From Treponema sp. (GTDB lineage Bacteria; Spirochaetota; Spirochaetia; Treponematales; Breznakiellaceae), in NCBI GenBank assembly GCA_031258005.1, contig JAIRNP010000101.1:1-45868 (forward strand): a stretch of DNA of 45,868 bases. Reading direction: 5' to 3'. The notes beneath the pieces were generated by a model. It saw only the letters and a program-made list of their open reading frames with translations. It was not told the DNA's origin and searched no databases. Numbering within the stretch: position 1 is the stretch's first letter; the number at the start of each line of letters is the position of its first letter. Position numbers and translations under genes: made by a program. Positions 27,787-37,437 of the stretch are shown here, piece after piece.

Positions 27787-28163
27787 CTTCTCTGCTTAAG
27801 CCCTTTGAAAAATTTGATGCCCTTCCAGATACCCATAGCGAAAAACCCCAGGGCCCCCAATCCCAAAAACGCGCCGGCTAAGGGCTTAATCACCGGAATG
27901 CTGAGCCGTGATAGGATAGCCAAGCAGCCTGCAGCAGTGAGGACCGCTCCAGGCTTCTTTTCCTCAGGGTCCTTGGAAAGGAGCGCTCCTATGCCCAGGA
28001 CCCCTGCAAGAGCCCCTAAGAGTATACCCCCTACGGGTGGAAGGCTGCCCATGAGCAGGAGGCCGGCCCCGCCGATGATACCGCCCACTGCAGCAATTCC
28101 CTGTTTTGCTAATACCTTAGTCGAGGTGTAGCTCGCGGCTGTATTATGTTCTTTATCATACAT
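27783..28163 (-). CDS. Small multi-spanning hypothetical membrane protein
   Basis: Gly/Ala/Leu-rich TM segments; ATGA overlap with miaB. Confidence 0.6.
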   Translation of the reverse strand: MYDKEHNTAASYTSTKVLAKQGIAAVGGIIGGAGLLLMGSLPPVGGILLGALAGVLGIGALLSKDPEEKKPGAVLTAAGCLAILSRLSIPVIKPLAGAFLGLGALGFFAMGIWKGIKFFKGLKQRR

Positions 28164-28199
28164 GATTCTGCTCCTTGTTAAACCTACTCCGCCAGGGCT

Positions 28200-28221
28200 C
28201 CCTACACCCTAGGGTATAGGG
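28200..28221 (-). terminator. Imperfect palindrome downstream of 28225 gene, possible terminator
   Basis: CCCTAcACCCTAGGGTaTAGGG directly after the stop codon of the minus-strand TPR gene; no clear U-tract. Confidence 0.4.
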
Positions 28222-28224
28222 GGT

Positions 28225-29580
28225 TTACGGGATTGTTTTTTGCAGTAATTTTAAAAGTTTTTCCTTATCAAATAGTTCCACGGATCTGGCCTCTGCATAG
28301 TCTATGGCATCTTGGGCAAAGCCGGAATTGGTTACGATGATACCCCGGTGTATATTGTGCCGTTTTAAATCTTCCAGCATGGTGTAGATTACCGGTTCAT
28401 GTACCAGTTCAGCTATACGATAAAAACGCATGAGGCAGTAGAGATCCCGGTTGTTTTCATCCATAAGGGAATGCCCCTCTATGGCTACCAGTTCACTGCC
28501 ATTGGGAATAACCTTCATCTCCTGCACTTTGAAACCCATACCCTTGGTTACCATATCCTTACAGAGGGCCAAAAATTGCTCATCCCCATAGTTCAGGTAA
28601 TCCTTGAGGACATCATAGCGGTAATCCGCATATTGGGCAAGTTTGTTCTCTACATCATAAAAATGCTTCTTTATCGCATAGACCCTATCCCACTGGGCGA
28701 GGGCCTTATCAATGTGATTGAACCGTTCATAACAGACACCCATAAAATACCGGGCATAGAGACTATCCGGGTGCGTTTCATCGCCGATAGTCTTGATGGC
28801 CAATTCCAATTCAAGCACCGCCTTATCCATAGCATCCAGGGCCATATAACAGATCCCCCGTTCTATGAGGGCATTTATCTTATACGCTTTACACTGCAGG
28901 GCCTGTTCAAAGCTTTGCAGCGCGGCGGCATAATCCTGGGCATCTTTGAAAAGCTTACCCAGATAAAAATAGGCCTGGCCATTGCGGCGGGAAAACTGTA
29001 TGGCCTTTTCCAATTCTATTTTCGCTTCTTGGGGCCGCTGTTCTTTATACAAAAGGGAGCCCAGTTCACAGTGGACTCGGCCGTCATAAGGATTGAGTTC
29101 TCCGGCTTTATAGAAATACTGCTTTGCCATATCAATACGATTCCGTTCCACAAAGAGTTTCCCCGCTTGGTAATAGAATTCGGCTTTTTCAGGGGCTAAT
29201 TTTATCAATAAAAGGTACTCTTTAATGGCTTCTTCCGGCTGATGCCCGCGGATGAAAAGCTGGGCCATGGTCTGTCTGAACTCTATCTCCGGAATCGCCC
29301 TTCCCATGATCCCCAATTGAGATACGAGTTTAAGCTCAATCAGGGCAGCGGATGTTCTATTTTCTGCCAGATAGGCCATTCCCAGGTAATAATGGGCTTC
29401 CGCATTCTTAGGTTGTTTTGCAATAATAGCCCTCGCCGATTTGATCACTCCCCGGGTGTTACCTTCTTTTAAGAGTTTAGCTAATGTCTCGATCCGGCTG
29501 GGGGCTACCAGATATTTCACCGCAAAAAAGAGTAAGAATGTATTACCCATGATTAATATACCGATGATTAGTTCATTCAT
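28225..29580 (-). CDS. Membrane-anchored TPR protein with C-terminal Mrr-like (restriction-endonuclease-fold) region
   Basis: N-terminal TM; successive TPRs (AEAHYYLGMAYLAENRTSAALIELKLV...); C-terminal HRGIIVTNSGFAQDAIDYAEARSVELFDKEKLLKLLQK is Mrr_cat-like. Confidence 0.8.
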   Translation of the reverse strand: MNELIIGILIMGNTFLLFFAVKYLVAPSRIETLAKLLKEGNTRGVIKSARAIIAKQPKNAEAHYYLGMAYLAENRTSAALIELKLVSQLGIMGRAIPEIEFRQTMAQLFIRGHQPEEAIKEYLLLIKLAPEKAEFYYQAGKLFVERNRIDMAKQYFYKAGELNPYDGRVHCELGSLLYKEQRPQEAKIELEKAIQFSRRNGQAYFYLGKLFKDAQDYAAALQSFEQALQCKAYKINALIERGICYMALDAMDKAVLELELAIKTIGDETHPDSLYARYFMGVCYERFNHIDKALAQWDRVYAIKKHFYDVENKLAQYADYRYDVLKDYLNYGDEQFLALCKDMVTKGMGFKVQEMKVIPNGSELVAIEGHSLMDENNRDLYCLMRFYRIAELVHEPVIYTMLEDLKRHNIHRGIIVTNSGFAQDAIDYAEARSVELFDKEKLLKLLQKTIP

Positions 29581-29792
29581 ACTTCCTGCCTATACAACCT
29601 CGATATGAAGGTTCAAAACAACAACCCTTCCCTTGCGGCTTACCTTTCCTAAAGCCCCGGCTTTTTAGGAAGCTTCGCGTTTTTTTTGTATTGTCAGTAT
29701 GCTCCTCCTGAGTACATCCCTCCTTACAAGCTCCCAAAGAACCGAAATTCCGTTGAGCTTCTTGCAAAACCGGATCCTCCGGTTCGATGGTG

Positions 29793-29820
29793 CTCTTTCA
29801 AAACCGAAGTTTTGAAAGAG
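29793..29820. repeat. Perfect 12-bp inverted repeat, intergenic palindrome family
   Basis: CTCTTTCAAAAC-CGAA-GTTTTGAAAGAG. Confidence 0.92.
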
Positions 29821-30046
29821 GCTCTGGTTACGAGCGTTGTTCAAAAACCTCGATTTTTGGAAGACAAGCGCTGCTTGTCCAACTCCCGCTTAAAAACAGC
29901 AAAATGCGGAGTATTTTGCGAGACTTGCAGCTAACCGAAAGTTAGCAGCTATCCAACCGGGTTGTCGAACAAGTCTTCTATACAGTTATCGGCCTCATGG
30001 AAGGGTTTCTTAAACCTGGTGCCGGGATAGGAGCGGGGGCCTGGGC

Positions 30047-30694
30047 CTACCACCCTATTTCCATACTCAAGCCCTGCTTATGGGTCAGGACCGTTCCCAA
30101 GGGAGCGATGAAGGAAACCTGTTTTCCCTGAGGAACCAGGGTCATCCCGGGCACGGTATCCCAGGAGCGTCCCTCCCGGTCATACACCTTCAAGGACCCC
30201 TCTCCGGGGAAGGACAGGGTTATCTGGAGGACATATCCCGCGGAAACCGCCTCCACCAGGGCCAGGAGCTCCGGATCCGCCTTGTCCATGCCTTCGGTGA
30301 AGGTGAGGGTAAGCCGGTACGTTCCCTGTTCCTGAACCAGGGAAGCCCCCTGTCCCGTGGCATCGAGAAAACGAAGCAATACCCCGGGATCCGCGAATTC
30401 CATCTTGACGTGATGATACCGATCCGTTCCATCCTCCCTGGCAGAAAAAGACACCAGCCGCAGCCCGGGTACCCGCTCCTGGGTACGCTCAAAATCAGCC
30501 TTCCCCACGGGAACCGGGGGCCAGCGTTCATTACCGTCCAGTTTCCCCAGAGATTCCAACAGGCGGGAAAAACGGTACTCCAGAACCAGGATCCCCGAAC
30601 CGTCCGAGTTCAGGGCAATATCCGCCTGTACCCCCATACAAGAACTCAACAGGAGCATAATCGCGATGAAGATACCCCCTTTAACCTGTTTCAT
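30047..30694 (-). CDS. Lipoprotein of unknown function
   Basis: Start at MKQVKGGIFIAIMLLLSSCMG gives a lipobox (LLSSC). Confidence 0.7.
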   Translation of the reverse strand: MKQVKGGIFIAIMLLLSSCMGVQADIALNSDGSGILVLEYRFSRLLESLGKLDGNERWPPVPVGKADFERTQERVPGLRLVSFSAREDGTDRYHHVKMEFADPGVLLRFLDATGQGASLVQEQGTYRLTLTFTEGMDKADPELLALVEAVSAGYVLQITLSFPGEGSLKVYDREGRSWDTVPGMTLVPQGKQVSFIAPLGTVLTHKQGLSMEIGW

Positions 30695-30731
30695 GTATAT
30701 TCCTTCTTTAAAAAACCATACAATACACGTA

Positions 30732-31019
30732 TCAAAACTCTTCCGAATAAATACGCACATCCTGAATGCGAACAGGTACTTCCGTTTCTATCATAGCCAG
30801 GGCCTTATGCAACACCGTCTCACCAAAGGCTTTGGAATTGGATACCAAGGCGCCCCCGATTTGGGCAAAGGAAAGGGAATCCTGCAGGTCCACTTCTGCA
30901 ACGCTCAGGTGAAACCGGCGCTGCAGCTTATCCTTTATCGACCGGAGTATCCGTCGTTTCTCCTTGATAGTATCCGCCTCAGGCACCTCAAAAAGTATCT
31001 GTATCATCGAAACAATCAT
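30732..31019 (-). CDS. YlxP/DUF503 family protein
   Basis: ADTIKEKRRILRSIKDKLQRRFHLSVAEVDLQDSLSFAQIGGALVSNSKAFGETVLHKALAMIE. Confidence 0.85.
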   Translation of the reverse strand: MIVSMIQILFEVPEADTIKEKRRILRSIKDKLQRRFHLSVAEVDLQDSLSFAQIGGALVSNSKAFGETVLHKALAMIETEVPVRIQDVRIYSEEF

Positions 31020-31085
31020 TTTTTCTTTTTTCTCTTACTACTCATGCGGCTTACTTCGTAAGACCGACGTCCTCTTTCTGTGGAC

Positions 31086-31113
31086 TTGTTCAATAACTGA
31101 AGTTATTGAACAA
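31086..31113. repeat. Perfect 12-bp inverted repeat, intergenic palindrome family
   Basis: TTGTTCAATAAC-TGAA-GTTATTGAACAA. Confidence 0.95.
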
Positions 31114-31170
31114 CTCTTGTATCGTTCCCGGCTTTTCACCTCATGTTACGAGCCCCGGGGAGAAAGCGGT

Positions 31171-32184
31171 TCATCCCTCGTCCCCATCCTCTAAGGAATC
31201 CTCCGGTTCTTCTTCTGAAACAGGCTCCCCTTCAGTATCGCTCTCGGTTTCCTCCGACGGAGGGCCTTCATCAATGAGCCGGCGGATTGCCTCTTTATGG
31301 GCCTCCGAGATCCCTTCTTCTTCCATGAGGGCCTCCAAGGCATCCTGGTCGTCAAACCCTTCCCTCAGGGCCGTAGTAAGCTCAGTGATGCCTTCCTCGT
31401 TTTCAGGATCCGCGATCAAGAGCAGCCGCGCCAGGGTATAGCGGACCTGGGCAGGGGAAAGATCCTGAGAAGCTACGGCACGCGGAGGAAGCCCCTTGAG
31501 GAGGGTTCGGTATTCTTCCACCGCCCGGGCATAGAACCCGGCCGCTTCCAGAGCCGAAGCATACTCAGCGCGGACCTGGGGATCCTCCTTTTCTCCCTGA
31601 GCCTCAAACCATCGGGCATAGCTATCCACGGCTTCGGGCTTTTGCTGGGCTTTCTGGGCCCGGGCAAAAAGGAGGAGCACCTCCATATTCTCCTGTAGGG
31701 CAAAGGGATAGGCCCCTAAAACCTGTTCGCTTCGGTCGTACTTTTCCATGGCATAGAGGACCAGGGCATAATTGTACCCATCGTCCGCGCTTTCCGGGGC
31801 CAGGGCCAATACCTGCTGGTAGAGGGCCTCCGCTTGTTCTATATTCCCCAGCTTAATGTGGGTATAGGCTGCGGCTTTAAGAACCATGAGATTCACCGGG
31901 TCCTTTTTGAGGAGCCGTTCAAAAAACCTCAGGGCCTCCTCATACTGCTTGGTTTCAAAGGCGATTCTCCCCAGGTTGTATTCTGAAGCCACCTTGGTTT
32001 TATCCACTGCTTTTGCCCGGTTAAGCCATTGCTCCGCTTCGGTATATTTGCCCAGTTCCAAGTAGGCCATACCGATGGCATAGTACTCCTCCGCGGAAGC
32101 CCGGTAACCCAGGCCCGCGCAGGCAATAAAACAAGAAAAAACCATGCCATACCCCGCAAGGCCAAGAACCCTGGCGCTCAAGGT
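31171..32184 (-). CDS. TPR protein, probably exported, with acidic C-terminus
   Basis: AEEYYAIGMAYLELGKYTEAEQWLNRAKAVDKTKVASEYNLGRIAFETKQYEEALRFFERLL; signal-like MTLSARVLGLAGYGMVFSCFIACAG start. Confidence 0.82.
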   Translation of the reverse strand, partial: TLSARVLGLAGYGMVFSCFIACAGLGYRASAEEYYAIGMAYLELGKYTEAEQWLNRAKAVDKTKVASEYNLGRIAFETKQYEEALRFFERLLKKDPVNLMVLKAAAYTHIKLGNIEQAEALYQQVLALAPESADDGYNYALVLYAMEKYDRSEQVLGAYPFALQENMEVLLLFARAQKAQQKPEAVDSYARWFEAQGEKEDPQVRAEYASALEAAGFYARAVEEYRTLLKGLPPRAVASQDLSPAQVRYTLARLLLIADPENEEGITELTTALREGFDDQDALEALMEEEGISEAHKEAIRRLIDEGPPSEETESDTEGEPVSEEEPEDSLEDGDEG

Positions 32185-32211
32185 CATACTCCTTTCTCTA
32201 TTAGATAGGTT

Positions 32212-32252
32212 CAGGCAAAAAAACACCTCCGGCTTTGCTCCGGAGGTGTTCT
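32212..32252 (-). terminator. Rho-independent terminator of the 32281..32787 gene
   Basis: AACACCTCCGG-CTTTGCT-CCGGAGGTGTT with a T7 run on the minus strand. Confidence 0.85.
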
Positions 32253-32280
32253 CGTTTCACCGGTGCTTATCCCCGGCTCA

Positions 32281-32787
32281 TCAGAGCCAGTACCGGATAC
32301 CTATTTCACCCCCCACGGTCCAGTCCGGGAATTTGATGGGTACAATCCACAAACCGAGACCTGCGTAGATGTCCCCGAATAGCTCAAAGTGTTCCAGGAA
32401 TTCCCAGGAAAGCCCAATAGGTACACGGGCGCCCGCGGCTAAAGCGAACCCATCATGATTATAAGGTCCCTTGCCGTCGCTCCAAGAGCCTAAGGAAGCA
32501 TACCCCCCCACTCCGAAATACCAGTCCAGGTTAATATCGGGAACCAAGGCTTTGTCAATGATATAATAATCACCGGTTACATTCACGCCGAAATACCCCG
32601 GCTGAATTAACAGATTGATTCCCCAATATATGGGCAAGGGAGGAGCCTTGAGGGATAAAGCCGGACCAAACCCACCATAACCGCCGCGGCCTACAATACC
32701 TAAGCCCCACCCATCGGGGTGCTCTGCAAATACCCCCGCAGTACCAAGGGCCAGACCAATAATACAAAGCGCCACTAATTTCTTCAT
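32281..32787 (-). CDS. Small exported protein, possibly outer-membrane beta-barrel
   Basis: Signal peptide MKKLVALCIIGLALGTAGVFAEH; Gly/aromatic alternating segments; start chosen at MKKL. Confidence 0.65.
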   Translation of the reverse strand: MKKLVALCIIGLALGTAGVFAEHPDGWGLGIVGRGGYGGFGPALSLKAPPLPIYWGINLLIQPGYFGVNVTGDYYIIDKALVPDINLDWYFGVGGYASLGSWSDGKGPYNHDGFALAAGARVPIGLSWEFLEHFELFGDIYAGLGLWIVPIKFPDWTVGGEIGIRYWL

Positions 32788-33028
32788 AGTAAAAACCTCC
32801 AACGATCTTTGATGCCATCTAAGATTATAAAAAACTATATTTTTAATAAATTTTTTAGTCAAGAGTAAAAGGCGCTTTTTTTAGATCAGCTATAATAAAG
32901 AAAAAGAGTGCCTCTTTACCTGCAAGAAACCTTCCCAAAGACTGTCTTTTCATTTGTAACAAAATACCCTATAGTCATGTAAGAAAAAAGAAGCCAAGAG
33001 CGAAAGAGAGGAAAGGGGGTATTTTTTA

Positions 33029-33541
33029 ATGCGGATTACCACACGGGGCCGGTATGCCTTACGGGCATCCTTGGCACTGGCAAAAATGGGAAAAGACGGC
33101 GCCCCGGTTTCCATCAATCACTTATCGGAACAGGAGCATATCTCATCGGTATTTTTGGAACAGATTTTTTTTAAGCTCCGTAAGGCGGGGATTGTTTCAT
33201 CCGTCCGAGGACCGGGAGGGGGCTTTTATTTTGCCCAGCCCCTGGATAAGCTCACGATCAAGGCGATTTTGGACGCGGCAGGGGAGGATTTGGAAAGTAT
33301 CTCCTGTGATAAGCGCCAGGAAACCTGCGACCGGATAGGGGTCTGTCTGAGTCATGAGGTGTGGACGGGTGTAACCAGTCTGGTGAATGATTTTTTTAAG
33401 AATGTTACCTTGGCGTCGATCCTAGAAAAAAACACGTTGCCGGAACATGCCGAAGGGCCGCATACTGGCCGGGTACAGGATAGTTTGGACAATCCAGGGG
33501 TTCAAGAGGGTTCTTGTGAAATTCAGGAGTCTGGAGACTAA
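33029..33541 (+). CDS. Rrf2/IscR-family regulator with Cys cluster
   Basis: MRITTRGRYALRASLALAK...ISSVFLEQIFFKLRKAGIVSSVRGPGGGFYFAQPLDKLTIKAILDAAGEDL...CDKRQETCDRIGVC. Confidence 0.93.
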   Translation: MRITTRGRYALRASLALAKMGKDGAPVSINHLSEQEHISSVFLEQIFFKLRKAGIVSSVRGPGGGFYFAQPLDKLTIKAILDAAGEDLESISCDKRQETCDRIGVCLSHEVWTGVTSLVNDFFKNVTLASILEKNTLPEHAEGPHTGRVQDSLDNPGVQEGSCEIQESGD

Positions 33542-33576
33542 AAGGCCCTTCATGTCGATTAAGAGGAGTACTATCC

Positions 33577-35097
33577 ATGGGATACACGAATAAAACCGTT
33601 TTTTCTTTCTCCATAAAGGATAAAGCTGCATACCGGAAGATCACTGATGCCTTCAAAAAGCAGCGGAAAGGCGCCACCGTCGCGGATATCGCGGCTCAAA
33701 CGGCCTTACCCCTGAACACGATCCGGGAACTGGTCCCGGTTGCGGCGGATGAGTATTCAGGACGGCTTGAAGTAACCGAATCCGGGGAAATCCTCTATTC
33801 CTTTCCCCAGGGTTTTACCAGTAAATACCGGGGTTTCGGGGCGGGTCTGCGGAGATTCACCGGCCAGGTCATGGAAGGGATAAAAATCGCGGGGACCCTG
33901 TTGTTTAAGGTGTGGATCATGGTGATGCTTGTGGGGTACTTTGTCCTTTTCATGCTCATTGCCTTGGCTGCCTTGGCGGTTTCAGTGGCTTCGAGCTCCT
34001 CCAATTCGGATAGCCGTTCGGAAGGCCGCGGAGGGGGAGGTTTGTTCCTCGCAGGAAGCATCTTTGACCTCATCATCCGGATATGGTTTTACTCGGAACT
34101 AACCAAGGCCGTGGACCGGTCCTTGAATGGCCGGTACTATACCGGCAGGAACTCCCGGCCCAAAGGGAAACCCCTGTACAAGGCGATCTTCTCCTTCATT
34201 TTCGGTGACGGAGATCCTAATGGGGATTGGGCCGCTAAAGAAAAGCAGGCCCTCATCGCCTATATCCAGGCCAACCAGGGGGTCATCTCCCTCCCGGAAT
34301 ACATGGTCCTCACCGGCGCTACCCCCCAGGAAGCGGAGCAGGGGCTCAGCGCCTGTTGCGTGGAATTCGGCGGCCTTCCAGAAGTTACGGATGAGGGAAC
34401 CCTGGTATACCGCTTCGACGAGCTTCTGCTTCGGGCTGACCTGCGGGATCGGTCTTTTGGCGGTTCTTCTCCCTTAAAACGGCTCAAGCATTTCTCCTCC
34501 AACCCTACCAAGATGAACCTGTGGTTCAGCCTCATCAACGGGGTGAACCTGATCTTTGGCGGGTATTTCCTGTTTAACGCCTTGAAGACCGGCCCTATTA
34601 CGACGCAGGTTCAATTCGATGGCGCTTCATATCTGTACAAAATCACCTATGCCTTATCACAGGTGGTCCTGCATGAGCCCCTTCCGCTTATCCTGGTGGG
34701 CTTAGGGGTCGTTCCCCTTATCTTCTCCCTGTTGTTTTGGCTTATTCCGAGTCTGCGGTACCGCTTTACGAAACAAGAGAATGAAACCATTAAACGTGCT
34801 AATCTGAGAAAGATAGGGTACGGGGCTATATGGTCAAGGCCCCAGGGGATTACCCTTACGGACATCACGGCGGATAGGCCCGAGTGCCGGCCTAAAAACC
34901 TGAGCGCAGCCCAAAACCAGGTGATCAAGGAGTTGGGTTCCTATTCGATTCCTGAGGTAGCTTTGGATACCGGGGGAAACCCGGTCTATACCTTCCCTGA
35001 ACTGGAACGGGAAAAGCAGGCCCTGGGCAAATACCGGGCTGCTATAAAACCGGAAGCATCTTCCCTGGGGGGCACCGTCTTCGACAGCAATGCCTAG
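33577..35097 (+). CDS. Hypothetical multi-TM membrane protein with repeated winged-helix-like segments
   Basis: Several TM segments; ATVADIAAQTALPLNTIRELVPVAADEYSGRLEVTESGEILYSFP and VISLPEYMVLTGATPQEAEQGLSACCVEFGGLPEVTDEGTLVYRF are alike. Confidence 0.6.
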   Translation: MGYTNKTVFSFSIKDKAAYRKITDAFKKQRKGATVADIAAQTALPLNTIRELVPVAADEYSGRLEVTESGEILYSFPQGFTSKYRGFGAGLRRFTGQVMEGIKIAGTLLFKVWIMVMLVGYFVLFMLIALAALAVSVASSSSNSDSRSEGRGGGGLFLAGSIFDLIIRIWFYSELTKAVDRSLNGRYYTGRNSRPKGKPLYKAIFSFIFGDGDPNGDWAAKEKQALIAYIQANQGVISLPEYMVLTGATPQEAEQGLSACCVEFGGLPEVTDEGTLVYRFDELLLRADLRDRSFGGSSPLKRLKHFSSNPTKMNLWFSLINGVNLIFGGYFLFNALKTGPITTQVQFDGASYLYKITYALSQVVLHEPLPLILVGLGVVPLIFSLLFWLIPSLRYRFTKQENETIKRANLRKIGYGAIWSRPQGITLTDITADRPECRPKNLSAAQNQVIKELGSYSIPEVALDTGGNPVYTFPELEREKQALGKYRAAIKPEASSLGGTVFDSNA

Positions 35098-35310
35098 CAG
35101 CTTGAGCGCCGGTGCAATACCCTAAGGCCTCGTCCTATAAAAGGGTAGCGCCCAATCATCAAGGGTTTCCCACCGTTAACGGTTCGGGAAACCCTTTGCA
35201 TTTATTTTTTCCTTACTCACTATCAGGGAAAAGGGTGGGGTTCCCCTTACTTATTCTATTTAAGAGACCTTCGATTGCTTCCGATATTCAAGTCAATAGG
35301 GAGGATGTAA

Positions 35311-36165
35311 TTGATTAGAGGATGGTATACCGGCGCAAGCGGGATGCGGGCCCAGCAATGGCGTCTGGACGCTCTGGCGAATAATTTAGCCAACGTCGAT
35401 GCCGATGGGTACAAGAAAGATATGATCTCACTTAAAGCCTTTCCCGAACTCTTGTTGCGTCGAATGGAAGACGACGGAGTATATCAGCACCCCTTTGGAT
35501 CCGCAGATATGGCGCCGGTGATTGGAAAACTCGGGATGGGGGTCGAACTGAATGAACTGTATACCAGCTTTGAACAGGGAGCGCTCAAAGAAACCCAGAG
35601 TGATTTCGACCTTGCCTTGGACGGGAAGGGGTTCATGACCGTGGCTACCCCCTGGGGGGAACGGTATACTCGCAACGGCTCTTTTCAGTTGGGGAAAGAA
35701 GGGTACCTGGAAACCAAGGAAGGGTATCCGGTACTCGGAGAAAACGGCCCTATCCAGGTCCAGGCCAATAATTTCCAGGTGGATAAGCAGGGCCAGGTGT
35801 GGGTTAATGCCGCGTATACCGAGGATCCGAACCGCCTGATTTCCAAAGAAGACAACTCCTGGGAAGCGGCAACGTTGCTTGATACGCTGAAGCTGGTAGA
35901 ATTCGATGTGGACCGGTATTTGCAAAAACAAGGTTCCAGCCTGTACCGTTCGACGGATGTTTCTGGAGAGGCCCGCATTATGACCATAGAAGACCGGCCC
36001 CGAGTGGTACAGGGCTTCACCGAGGCTTCCAATGTGGATCCGGTTCTGGAAATGGTCCAGATGATCGAAGTAAACCGGGCCTATGAAGCAAATCAAAAGG
36101 TGATTCAAACCGAAGATACCATGCTGGGAACCTTGATAAATCAAGTGGGTAAAGTAAGCGGCTAA
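35311..36165 (+). CDS. flgF: Flagellar hook-basal body rod protein (FlgF-like), TTG start
   Basis: MIRGWYTGASGMRAQQWRLDALANNLANVDADGYKKD; C-terminal VDPVLEMVQMIEVNRAYEANQKVIQTEDTMLGTLINQVGKV; paired with flgG. Confidence 0.88.
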   Translation: MIRGWYTGASGMRAQQWRLDALANNLANVDADGYKKDMISLKAFPELLLRRMEDDGVYQHPFGSADMAPVIGKLGMGVELNELYTSFEQGALKETQSDFDLALDGKGFMTVATPWGERYTRNGSFQLGKEGYLETKEGYPVLGENGPIQVQANNFQVDKQGQVWVNAAYTEDPNRLISKEDNSWEAATLLDTLKLVEFDVDRYLQKQGSSLYRSTDVSGEARIMTIEDRPRVVQGFTEASNVDPVLEMVQMIEVNRAYEANQKVIQTEDTMLGTLINQVGKVSG

Positions 36166-36201
36166 GGCGGCCTCGAGGAAATAAATGGCAAAGGAGTTAT
36201 A

Positions 36202-37002
36202 GTGGTACGAAGTTTATGGACCGGCGCTTCCGGTATGATAGGTCAACAGGCCAATATTGATACGATTTCTAATAATCTGGCTAATGTGAATACCTCGGGG
36301 TATAAACGGATGCGGGTTGATTTTGAGGACCTCCTCTACCAAACCGTGAAAACCGCCGGAACCCCGGCTACCGAGGACACGGTAGTACCCGTGGGGATCC
36401 AAATGGGGCATGGAGTGAAGATCGCCGATACCCAGCGGATGTTTACCCAAGGGTCTCCGCAGAATACGGAAAATGTTACGGACATGGCCATTGTAGGAGA
36501 CGGTTTTTTTCGGATCCAAACCTATGATGGCAGTTATGCCTATACCCGGAACGGCGCCTTTGAGGTAGATTCCAACGGACGCATGGTAACTTCCAACGGG
36601 TATTGGTTACTCCCGGATATTGTCATGCCCGAAGGCTTTCTTCCTGAGAAGATCACCGTTTCCAAGGACGGCCGGGTCTCGGTGATGGTTCCCCAGATAA
36701 ACGAAAACGAACCCATCCCGGTAGGGCAAATCGAACTGTACCGGTTCCCCAATCCCGTAGGGCTTACGGCGGTAGGGGAAAACCTGTTTAAGGTTACCGA
36801 AGCCTCGGGCGACCCCATTCCCGGACGGCCGGGCTATGAAGGGATGGGCCAGATCTACCATAAGTTCCTGGAGATGTCCAATGTGTCGGTAGTCCGGGAA
36901 ATGGTAGACCTCATCGTGGCCCAGCGGGCATACGAGTTCAATTCAAAAACCATCCAGACCAGTGACAGTATGCTGGGTACCGCGACAAGTCTGAAACGCT
37001 AA
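36202..37002 (+). CDS. flgG: Flagellar basal-body distal rod protein FlgG, GTG start
   Basis: MVRSLWTGASGMIGQQANIDTISNNLANVNTSGYKRMRVDFEDLLYQT; C-terminal VREMVDLIVAQRAYEFNSKTIQTSDSMLGTATSLKR. Confidence 0.95.
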   Translation: MVRSLWTGASGMIGQQANIDTISNNLANVNTSGYKRMRVDFEDLLYQTVKTAGTPATEDTVVPVGIQMGHGVKIADTQRMFTQGSPQNTENVTDMAIVGDGFFRIQTYDGSYAYTRNGAFEVDSNGRMVTSNGYWLLPDIVMPEGFLPEKITVSKDGRVSVMVPQINENEPIPVGQIELYRFPNPVGLTAVGENLFKVTEASGDPIPGRPGYEGMGQIYHKFLEMSNVSVVREMVDLIVAQRAYEFNSKTIQTSDSMLGTATSLKR

Positions 37003-37026
37003 AACGGCTGAGGCGAGGAGGAACAC

Positions 37027-37437
37027 ATGGCTATCGAATCCTTGGGGTATATGCAGTATGAACGGGCAGGCCTTGAATCCGCCACCCGCCTGGGGAACCG
37101 GCGTGAAGTTACTACCGGGGAAGCGGGTTTTGCGAAGGTTCTGGAAAACGCCCTTCAGGAAGAAGCCGTTGACCCAAAGGGCGCTTCCCGGAAGCCCGTG
37201 GTGGACAAAACCGATAAACTTTATGAACAATGCGAAGCCCTGGAAACCTTTTTAATCAAGAACTTGCTTAATAGTATGCGCAGTACCGTACAAAAAACCG
37301 GATTGATCGATGAGGGCTTTGCCGGGAAAATGTACGAAGATATGCTCTACGATGCATACGCCGAAGATTTCACCAAACAAGCGAATTTCGGCCTGGCGGC
37401 ATTAGCCTATCTGGAACTTACCGGTCAACGTACATGA
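37027..37437 (+). CDS. FlgJ N-terminal-like rod-binding protein (no muramidase domain)
   Basis: LYEQCEALETFLIKNLLNSMRSTVQKTGLIDEGFAGKMYEDMLYDAYAEDFTKQANFGLAALAYLEL. Confidence 0.88.
   Translation: MAIESLGYMQYERAGLESATRLGNRREVTTGEAGFAKVLENALQEEAVDPKGASRKPVVDKTDKLYEQCEALETFLIKNLLNSMRSTVQKTGLIDEGFAGKMYEDMLYDAYAEDFTKQANFGLAALAYLELTGQRT

Noticed and set aside
28399-29199. 266-aa plus-strand ORF
   Set aside because: Shadow of the TPR gene; repetitive because the TPRs are repetitive.
29761-29800. tRNA-like fragment (GGTTCGATGG) in the intergenic gap
   Set aside because: No acceptor stem, anticodon arm or other tRNA arms could be fitted.
35428-36144. 238-aa minus-strand ORF
   Set aside because: Antisense to flgF, which has clear family motifs.
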